DNA from: Pacificoceanicola onchidii
Lineage (GTDB): Bacteria; Pseudomonadota; Alphaproteobacteria; Rhodobacterales; Rhodobacteraceae
NCBI RefSeq assembly: GCF_004804335.1
Contig: NZ_SRXY01000005.1
Coordinates: 1-64,000 of the forward strand
Direction: 5' to 3'
Length of the DNA stretch: 64,000 nt
Every line of letters starts with the position of its first letter. The first letter of the stretch is position 1. The position numbers and the translations under genes are program-made. This document shows positions 59,007 to 64,000 of this stretch, piece by piece. The notes below the pieces were generated by a model, which was not told the DNA's origin, made no database searches, and was given only the letters and a program-made list of their open reading frames with translations.

Positions 59007-59075
59007 AGTGGGCTGGAGCTCTTTTCTGCGAAAAGACTCCCTTGCCCACCTGTCGATTTTTTCGGGGAAAAATCG
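59007..59075. repeat. Double stem-loop between HAD gene and the second mini-ORF
   Basis: Two inverted repeats follow each other. GTGGGC at about 59009 pairs with GCCCAC near 59043, and inside it CTCTTTT-CTGCG-AAAAGA forms the upper stem. Then CGATTTTT-TCGGGG-AAAAATCG occupies 59054-59075. They resemble Roseobacter intergenic palindromic repeats and could modulate transcription between phnI and the HAD gene. Confidence 0.5.
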
Positions 59076-59078
59076 CCA

Positions 59079-59138
59079 TCATTCCGCCGCCTCCTGAACC
59101 TGATCGGCCGCGGCGTTGAGGGAGGTGATCAAGCTCAT
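59079..59138 (-). pseudogene. Second mini-ORF carrying a copy of the phnI 3' end
   Basis: On the minus strand a 19-codon frame starts MSLITSLNAA and ends ADQVQEAAE-stop. The last 10 codons match the true phnI end (59665-59694) at 28 of 30 bases. The bases just before the ATG (GGGGGCTGTC) resemble the HAD gene end (GGGGGCTGCT). This is a further duplicated gene-end fragment next to a small antisense membrane-protein gene, parallel to the mini-ORF at 57974. Confidence 0.6.
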
Positions 59139-59311
59139 GACAGCCCCCGTCGCAATTCTGTTACAAAGGCCATGTTAGCGTTCGCACAGACATGATGAGC
59201 ACTCGAATCATAAGGTCGATATGACGCGAAGGGGTTGGACAGCTTCAGCTCCGTCACAGACCTCGCGGTCTCTCTTGTCTGTTTTCCTTCAACACACCGT
59301 GGAGATTTGTG

Positions 59312-59596
59312 ATGACGAGCACGCGCTCGGACTACAGTTTTTCGTATTGGACCCTGCTGATTGTCCTCGCCGTGTTGGGCCTCTGGGCCCATGCTGGCGA
59401 ATCCGTTGTGTCTATCGCTTTCGGCGGAGCCGTGATGAGTTTCGGCCTGTACCGCGACCACAAACGGCGCAGCACGTTGCGGCAACGCGAGGATGGCGTC
59501 TACGTCTGGATTGAGTGGCACGGTGGCGAACGACGTTCGTTCTGTGACCCTACCGAGGATTGGGACAGCGAAGGAGACGGCGACGGAGGCGATTGA
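59312..59596 (+). CDS. Small membrane protein, cassette C, antisense between HAD and phnI
   Basis: A 94-residue paralogue of cassettes A and B. Two hydrophobic segments (YWTLLIVLAVLGLWA and SVVSIAFGGAVMSFGLY) precede RDHKRRSTLRQRE, VYVWIEWHGGERRSFCDPTEDWD and an acidic tail ending GDGGD. GGAG lies 7 bases before the ATG. A strong intrinsic terminator follows at 59635, so it is an independent transcription unit and a genuine gene. It has no recognised function. Confidence 0.65.
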   Translation: MTSTRSDYSFSYWTLLIVLAVLGLWAHAGESVVSIAFGGAVMSFGLYRDHKRRSTLRQREDGVYVWIEWHGGERRSFCDPTEDWDSEGDGDGGD

Positions 59597-59634
59597 TCGG
59601 CCTCTTTTTTTTGTCCTGACCTGAGAATGTCGTG

Positions 59635-59654
59635 GCCCCGTTGGGGCTTTTTTT
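59635..59654 (+). terminator. Rho-independent terminator of cassette C
   Basis: GCCCC-GTT-GGGGC at 59635-59647 is followed by seven Ts (59648-59654). It is oriented for the plus-strand small membrane protein gene, 38 bases after its stop, and lies just before the phnI stop on the other strand. Confidence 0.85.
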
Positions 59655-59664
59655 GTGCCCGGTC

Positions 59665-60753
59665 TCATTCCGCCGCCTCCTGCACCTGATCCGCGCCCGC
59701 TTCGCGGCGCAGTTTGCGGACCAGTTCCAGTTCGGACTGGAAATCGACGTAATGGGGCAGTTTGATGTGTTCGAGGAAGCCCGTCGCCTGGATGTTGTCG
59801 GCGTGGTAGAGCACAAATTCGGCGTCCTGCGCGGGCGCGCCTTCAAAGTCTTCGCCCAGCTCTTCCCAGCGCAGGGCGCGTTCGACCAGCGCCATGGAGA
59901 TCGCCTTGCGCTCGCTCTGGCCAAAGACCAGACCATAGCCCCGGGTGAACTGCGGCGGCTGGGTTTTGGAGCCGGTGAACTGGTTGACGGTTTCACATTC
60001 GGTGAGTGTTATCTCTCCGATTTCAATGGAGAATCCCAGCTCCGGGATGTCCATGTCAAGGGGCACGGACCCGATGCGCAGTTCGCCCACAAAGGCATGG
60101 TTGCGGCCATAGCCGCGCTGCGTGGAATAGGCGAGGCCGAGGGTGAAGCCTTCATCCGCGCGGGTCAGGGCCTGCAGGCGGAGGGCGCGGCTGGCGGGCA
60201 TTTCCAGCGGCTCGCGGGTGAGGTCCGGCGGCGGGGTGTCGTCCTGCGGGGCCTCTTCGATCAGCCCTTCGCGGTTGAGGAAGCCGGTGACATGCGGCAC
60301 GCGGGCCTCGTCCGCCTCTTGCGTGGCGGCCTCGGGGGTCTCGCCTTCGGCGGCGAGTTTGAAGTCCAGAAGGCGGTGAGTGTAGTCGAAGGTCGGGCCG
60401 AGGATCTGCCCGCCGGGCAGGTCCTTGAAGGTGGCCGAAATGCGCCGGTCGCAGGCCATGGCGCCGGTGTCCACGGGCTCCGAATGGCCAAAGCGGGGCA
60501 GGGTGGTGCGATAGGCGCGGATCAGGAAGATCGCCTCGATCAGATCGCCGCGCGATTGCTTGATCGCAAGGGCAGCGAGGTCCGGATCGTAGAGCGAGCC
60601 TTCGGCCATCACTCGGTCGACGGCGAGTTTGAGCTGCTCGCGGATTTGCGGGATGGAGAGTTCGGCGATCTCGGTGGGGCCGCGGCGCTCTTCGGCGAGC
60701 CAGGTGTGGGCGCTTTCAATGGCGCGCTCGCCGCCTTTGACAGCTACGTACAT
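59665..60753 (-). CDS. phnI: C-P lyase core subunit PhnI
   Basis: A 362-residue subunit of the PhnGHIJ core. PhnI is the nucleosidase that, with PhnG, PhnH and PhnL, attaches the phosphonate to ATP-derived ribose. It begins MYVAVKGGERAIESAH, the PhnI hallmark, and contains YDPDLAALAIKQSRGDLIEA and RGYGLVFGQSERKAISMALV. The start at 60753 overlaps the phnH end by 10 bases. The C-terminal codons are partly repeated at 59079-59108. Confidence 0.96.
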   Translation of the reverse strand: MYVAVKGGERAIESAHTWLAEERRGPTEIAELSIPQIREQLKLAVDRVMAEGSLYDPDLAALAIKQSRGDLIEAIFLIRAYRTTLPRFGHSEPVDTGAMACDRRISATFKDLPGGQILGPTFDYTHRLLDFKLAAEGETPEAATQEADEARVPHVTGFLNREGLIEEAPQDDTPPPDLTREPLEMPASRALRLQALTRADEGFTLGLAYSTQRGYGRNHAFVGELRIGSVPLDMDIPELGFSIEIGEITLTECETVNQFTGSKTQPPQFTRGYGLVFGQSERKAISMALVERALRWEELGEDFEGAPAQDAEFVLYHADNIQATGFLEHIKLPHYVDFQSELELVRKLRREAGADQVQEAAE

Positions 60754-61316
60754 GGTTGGATCTCCGTGGAGCGGGGCAGGGCGGCGAGCTGGTCGTCGCA
60801 GGTCAGGATGAAATCGAGCCCAAGCGGGAAGAGGGCGTGGTTGTCCTGAAAAGGGGCGAGGGCTGGCAGCGGCAGGCTGGCGGTGGATTTGATGCCGGGG
60901 CCGGTGAGGGTGGCCGTGGGGGCGCTCAGATCGGCCTTGTCCACGATCAGCGTGGCGGAGCGGTCCGGGTAATCCGGGGTGCCGATGGGGTAGGCGCTGA
61001 GCGGGAGCAGGGCAGCCCATGTGCCGATGGCGAACATGCAGTGGGACGGGCCGGTCAGCGGCGCGCCGGTGTGGAAGGCGAGCCAGGCGCGGATGTCCGG
61101 GGTGTCCGCCTCGCCGGCGAGATAGACGGGCGTGTCGGCATCACAGAGCGTGAGCAGGACACAGCCTGCGGCGCGGGAGAGGGGCGCGGGCGGCTCAGCG
61201 CCGGTGATGGCCTGCCATGTGCCGGGGCGGGCCATGGCGTCCATGACGCTGCGAAAGGCCTTGGCGGATTGGGTGGCGGGATCGGTGAAACCACCCGCAA
61301 GGGTTTGATTTTGCAT
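60744..61316 (-). CDS. phnH: C-P lyase core subunit PhnH
   Basis: A 190-residue subunit of the C-P lyase core. It shows GGFTDPATQSAKAFRSVMDAMARPG and FHTGAPLTG near the N-terminal half and CMFAIGTWA, as in PhnH, a PLP-transferase-like fold that has lost its active site. The start at 61316 shares one base with the phnG stop (TGATG), and the end overlaps phnI, so the three genes are translationally coupled. Confidence 0.95.
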   Translation of the reverse strand: MQNQTLAGGFTDPATQSAKAFRSVMDAMARPGTWQAITGAEPPAPLSRAAGCVLLTLCDADTPVYLAGEADTPDIRAWLAFHTGAPLTGPSHCMFAIGTWAALLPLSAYPIGTPDYPDRSATLIVDKADLSAPTATLTGPGIKSTASLPLPALAPFQDNHALFPLGLDFILTCDDQLAALPRSTEIQPCT

Positions 61317-61771
61317 CAGTCTTCCCCTCTCGCCATGGTGAAAAACTCGACCTTGGTGGCGGCGGCTTTGGCGGCGCGCGTTTTGGTTTTCGCGGCATGC
61401 TCGGCGATGAGCGGGTCCAGCACGGCGGCGCGGATCTGCGCGGCTTCGGGGCCTTGCATGAGCGCATCGACGAGCGCGGCGGCCGTTGCGTCGGCTTTGC
61501 GACGGCCCTGAACATAGGCGTGGCCGACCGCGCCGTTTTCCAGCGTCAGGGCGCAGCGGGTGACGGTCATCTCGCCCAAGTTGAAGGGTGCGCCGGTGCC
61601 GCCCGCGCGGCCCCGGACCATGGTGCTGCCGATCTCCGGCGCGCGCAGCCATGTGAAGCCGGGGCGGGGCATTGCGGCGTCCAGAAGGGCGGACACCCGG
61701 CCCTCTGCGGCCCTCGCAAGGGTGCTCATCCAGCGCTGGCGGTCCGATTTTTCATCGAAAGTGTCTTTCAT
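61316..61771 (-). CDS. phnG: C-P lyase core subunit PhnG
   Basis: A 151-residue subunit of the C-P lyase core, first gene of the phn operon. RQRWMSTLARA, TWLRAPEIGSTMVRGRAGGTGAPFNLGEMTVTR (split in two here) and GHAYVQGRRKADATAAALVDAL are PhnG landmarks. It is divergent from phnF across an AT-rich spacer with repeated operator-like half-sites. Confidence 0.95.
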   Translation of the reverse strand: MKDTFDEKSDRQRWMSTLARAAEGRVSALLDAAMPRPGFTWLRAPEIGSTMVRGRAGGTGAPFNLGEMTVTRCALTLENGAVGHAYVQGRRKADATAAALVDALMQGPEAAQIRAAVLDPLIAEHAAKTKTRAAKAAATKVEFFTMARGED

Positions 61772-61784
61772 CTCGACAACTTTT

Positions 61785-61812
61785 CCATATACTATACAAC
61801 TATACTTATATT
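61785..61812. promoter_or_regulatory. phnF/phnG divergent promoter with repeated CTATAC half-sites
   Basis: This AT-rich stretch contains TATACTATACAACTATACTT, in which CTATAC is repeated at a short interval and TATAGTTGTATAG appears on the minus strand. It resembles GntR/HutC-type operators bound by PhnF. Autorepression by PhnF and phosphate-starvation control are expected. I do not identify a clear Pho box. Confidence 0.5.
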
Positions 61813-61852
61813 AACGGATTCGCCTCCCGAAGACAGTGGAGTTTTGTGAAAC

Positions 61853-62572
61853 TTGCGTGACACGTCCGGTAAGACCCCGATCTGGCAGGCCATTGCCCAT
61901 GCGCTCAGGAGCGACGTAGCGGAGGGGCGGTATGCGCCCGGTGACAAGCTGCCGACCGAAGCCGCGCTGGCCGAACGGTTTGGCGTCAATCGCCATACGG
62001 TGCGGCATGGGATTTCGGCTTTGGTCGAAGAGGGGCTGGTGCGCACGCGGCGTGGTTCCGGCGCCTTTGTGGCGGCGACGCCGACGGATTATCCCATTGG
62101 CAGGCGGGTGCGGTTTCATGAAAACCTGATCGCGGCGGGGCGCAGGCCAGAGAAGCGGGTCCTGCAGGTGGAGGAGCGTCTGGCGACGGAAGGCGAGGCG
62201 CGGGCGCTGAAGATTGCGGCAGGGGATCCGGTTTGCAGCTACCACGGGCTGTCGCTGGCGGATGGGCAGCCGATTGCGGTGTTTGAGAGCCTGTTTCCGG
62301 GGGCGCGCCTTGCGGGGATGACCCGCGCGTTGGCGGAAACCAGCAGCGTGACGGAGGCTTTAAGGGCGGTTGGGGTCTCTGACTACACCCGTGCGAGCAC
62401 GCGGCTGACGGCGGTGCGGGCCTCGGCCACACAGGCCTTGCATCTGCAACTCAGCGAAGGCGATCCGCTGCTGCGCTCGTCAGGGGTAAACGTCGATGGC
62501 GAAGGTGTGCCGGTCGAGTATGGGCGGACGTGGTTTGCCGGGGACCGGGTGACGTTGACGATTGACGGGTGA
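61853..62572 (+). CDS. phnF: GntR/HutC-family regulator of phosphonate metabolism
   Basis: A 239-residue regulator. The N-terminal GntR winged helix (IAHALRSDVAEGRYAPGDKLPTE, then RFGVNRHTVRHGISALVEEGLV) is followed by a UTRA domain (VRFHENLIAAGRRPEKRVLQ, PVEYGRTWFAGDRVTL). This is the PhnF composition. The start is a TTG at 61853 with GGAG 11 bases upstream; no ATG is available in frame near the expected N-terminus. It is divergent from phnG and probably represses the C-P lyase operon. Confidence 0.92.
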   Translation: MRDTSGKTPIWQAIAHALRSDVAEGRYAPGDKLPTEAALAERFGVNRHTVRHGISALVEEGLVRTRRGSGAFVAATPTDYPIGRRVRFHENLIAAGRRPEKRVLQVEERLATEGEARALKIAAGDPVCSYHGLSLADGQPIAVFESLFPGARLAGMTRALAETSSVTEALRAVGVSDYTRASTRLTAVRASATQALHLQLSEGDPLLRSSGVNVDGEGVPVEYGRTWFAGDRVTLTIDG

Positions 62573-62912
62573 GGGGGATGGCGGCTGCGGGCCTTTTGCG
62601 GACATTGAGTGCGTACCCGTCCCGGACCTGATCCGGAACCTCATGGCCAGCGCACAAGCCGCGTCATCGACGGGCCGTGGTGCGGCGATCCTCCTTCTGA
62701 TCCCCTCGATTTATCTCAGAAACTGGCGCGCTAGTCAGGTGTGGCTCGATACGACAACCCAATCGCCGTGCCGTGGGGACGGCCCGTCGATGGGCGCGGC
62801 GGCCTGCGGCCTTGACTCCGCGCCTGGGGTGAAGGGAATGGCTGTTCAAGGCCATTTCGACACCGGGACAGCAAGTGTCAGCGACCGCTTTGAAGGCAGT
62901 CAGTTTGGGAGC
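62573..62912. other. Intergenic stretch without a recognisable gene
   Basis: About 340 bases between phnF and the ArsR promoter. It includes the small dyad CCGGACCTGATCCGG near 62622 and fragments of open frame, but no frame has a start signal, coding bias or recognisable protein. It may hold the degraded remnant of a gene. The phnF transcript has no obvious terminator here. Confidence 0.4.
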
Positions 62913-62945
62913 TTGACTTCAAACTGTATATCGAGATATCTCGAT
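62913..62945 (+). promoter_or_regulatory. ArsR promoter with 16-bp palindromic operator
   Basis: TTGACT at 62913-62918 is followed at 62930-62945 by the perfect palindrome ATCGAGATATCTCGAT, which overlaps the expected -10 region and ends just before the ATG at 62948. This is the arrangement of an autorepressed ArsR gene. A related site occurs at 63310-63325. Confidence 0.68.
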
Positions 62946-62947
62946 TT

Positions 62948-63256
62948 ATGGACTTAGAGCAATCAATATCAGCTTTGAACAATCCGGTTCGCCGTCAGAT
63001 TCTGGAGTGGCTGAAGGATCGTTCAAACTTTCCGCCGGCCCTACCGGGCCATGAAGACCTCGAAGGTGTATGCGTGGCGTACATCCAGGAAAAGGCGAAG
63101 CTTTCTCAGTCCACTATCTCAAACTACATGGGACTGCTGAAACAGGTCGGCTTTGTGGTCTCCGAGCGCCATGGGCAATGGACGTTCTACCGACGGGATG
63201 AGGAAAACATTCAGGCGTTTTTCGCCGCGATGCAGGACGAGCTTCTGAAGCCTTAG
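62948..63256 (+). CDS. ArsR-family transcriptional repressor
   Basis: A 102-residue winged-helix protein with LEQSISALNNPVRRQILEWL (ArsR opening helix), KLSQSTISNYMGLLKQVGFV (recognition helix) and a wing SERHGQWTFYRRDEE. No metal-binding CxC motif is present, so it is not a metal sensor of the ArsR/SmtB class. A single Cys (GVCVAYI) could sense electrophiles or oxidants. It sits immediately behind a palindrome that is repeated before the next gene, an Old-Yellow-Enzyme homologue, as expected for an electrophile-responsive pair. Confidence 0.87.
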   Translation: MDLEQSISALNNPVRRQILEWLKDRSNFPPALPGHEDLEGVCVAYIQEKAKLSQSTISNYMGLLKQVGFVVSERHGQWTFYRRDEENIQAFFAAMQDELLKP

Positions 63257-63309
63257 CACGCGGGACATGAAGGCCCCTCATGCAGAAGTTTGCAGAATTA
63301 AAGTGATAT

Positions 63310-63325
63310 ATCGAAATATTCCGAT
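63310..63325 (+). promoter_or_regulatory. Second ArsR-type operator, before the flavin oxidoreductase gene
   Basis: ATCGAAATATTCCGAT matches the palindrome at 62930 at 13 of 16 positions and lies 11 bases before the ATG at 63337. It suggests that the same ArsR protein represses both genes. Confidence 0.6.
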
Positions 63326-63336
63326 GGAGGGATGAA

Positions 63337-64000
63337 ATGAAGGGTGAAGACATAACCAAACTGCTGGGCCAGCCACTCGACCTTCCATGTGGTGGGCAGT
63401 TGAAGAACAGATTGTTGAAGTCTGCCATGTCTGACTCTTTGGGTGATGGCAGAGGAAACCCTACCGAAGCGCAGATACGGCTCTACGAAAGATGGGCAGA
63501 GGGGGGGCTGCGTTGTCGTTGATCGGAGAGGTGCAGGTAACCCCGCACTATCCTGAGAAGCCCGGCAACCTGGTCTTGGTCCCAGACGCGGATTTATCCG
63601 CCATGCAGAAGCTGGCCAAGGGCGGGTCGGTGAACGGCGCGCAAATCTGGCCACAGCTTGGTCACGCCGGTGCGCTGGCACATGGGCCAATCAGCACCCC
63701 TAAAGGGCCGTCTCCGTTGGACATTGAAGGATTGCACTGCGGCGGCATGACATTGGATGAAATCCATGCGCTGCCCCAAGCCTATGCGCAAGCGGCAGCT
63801 CTCGCGAAAGACGTTGGGTTTGGGGGTGTTCTGATCCACGCCGGTCACGGGTTTCTGTTCAGCCAGTTCTTGTCGCCGCTCTTCAACCACCGGACCGATG
63901 CATATGGCGGGTCAGTCGAGAACCGGTTCCGGATCATTTGCGAAGTCATCGAGGCAGTTCGGCAGGCGGTCGGACCGGCGTATCCGATTGGCATCAAGAT
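63337..64000 (+). pseudogene. NADH:flavin oxidoreductase (Old Yellow Enzyme family), frameshifted and cut by the window end
   Basis: The first frame (63337-63522) encodes an OYE start (LGQPLDLPCGGQLKNRLLKSAMSD, RLYERWAEGG) and then stops. The second frame resumes from about 63507 with AALSLIGEVQVTPHYPEKPGN, QIWPQLGHAGA, HAGHGFLFSQFLSPLFN, and RTDAYGGSVENRF, all OYE landmarks including the catalytic His pair. The frames would join if the G7 tract at 63501-63507 had one more G (WAEGG-AALSLIGEVQ). It is thus either a real or phase-variable frameshift, or a homopolymer sequencing error. GGAGGG precedes the ATG. The enzyme reduces electrophilic enoates or nitro compounds. Its 3' end lies outside the window. 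Confidence 0.8.

Overview
The window is GC-rich, gene-dense DNA from a marine alphaproteobacterium of the Roseobacter group (Rhodobacteraceae; Roseovarius-, Ruegeria- or Salipiger-like). I infer this from the GC-rich codon use, the abundance of TRAP/TTT transporters, Rieske N-/O-demethylases, DddQ-type cupins, a DmdA-like demethylase and a complete C-P lyase operon. I see no rRNA, tRNA or CRISPR. No complete insertion sequence is present; one 262-bp MITE-like element is.

Layout. (1) 1-7.2 kb: the start of acs, a TRAP transporter (dctPQM-like), then homogentisate dioxygenase with a two-gene flavin hydroxylase of the 3-hydroxyphenylacetate 6-hydroxylase type. (2) 7.2-12.5 kb: alpha/beta hydrolase, membrane metallophosphoesterase and a long cholesterol-oxidase-like GMC oxidoreductase. 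(3) 12.5-16.4 kb: pirin, GNAT, esterase, and a glyoxalase-fold dioxygenase divergent from a LysR gene. (4) 16.5-25 kb: an aldehyde dehydrogenase of the acetaldehyde type with a 24-bp palindrome upstream; a divergent C1 module (MarR and DmdA-like on one strand, PanB-like and VanA-like Rieske on the other, an 18-bp palindrome between); an SLC13 permease; and an AcoR-like regulator lacking the AAA+ domain. (5) 25-31.6 kb: an orphan gene, nitronate monooxygenase, a MITE, a small-molecule kinase/PLP phospho-lyase pair, an orphan TctC and an IclR regulator.

(6) 31.7-37.8 kb: an operon resembling trigonelline/homarine (N-methylpyridine carboxylate) ring cleavage (ALDH, LLM monooxygenase, flavin reductase, hydrolase, DUF1185, LysR), bracketed by two inverted copies of an intergenic repeat. 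(7) 37.8-52.2 kb: a methylated-amine/betaine region. The minus strand carries a CMD protein, ALDH, a formaldehyde-activating-type protein, a Rieske demethylase and an RpiR regulator. The plus strand carries a tightly overlapping operon of dimethylglycine-dehydrogenase-like enzyme, MDR reductase, two DddQ-like DMSP-lyase cupins, three enolase-superfamily enzymes, a small membrane protein and a class III aminotransferase. (8) 52.2-62.6 kb: LysE exporter and a C-P lyase locus (phnM, DUF1045, phnN, phnL, phnK, phnJ, HAD, phnI, phnH, phnG, divergent phnF). (9) 62.6-64 kb: an ArsR repressor with its palindrome repeated before an Old-Yellow-Enzyme gene that carries a frameshift in a G7 tract and runs off the window.

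The most unusual structure is inside the phn locus. Three diverged paralogues of a small membrane protein lie antisense at the phnJ/HAD and HAD/phnI junctions. They are separated by short copies of neighbouring gene ends, including a 22-codon mini-ORF that starts as phnJ and finishes as the HAD gene.
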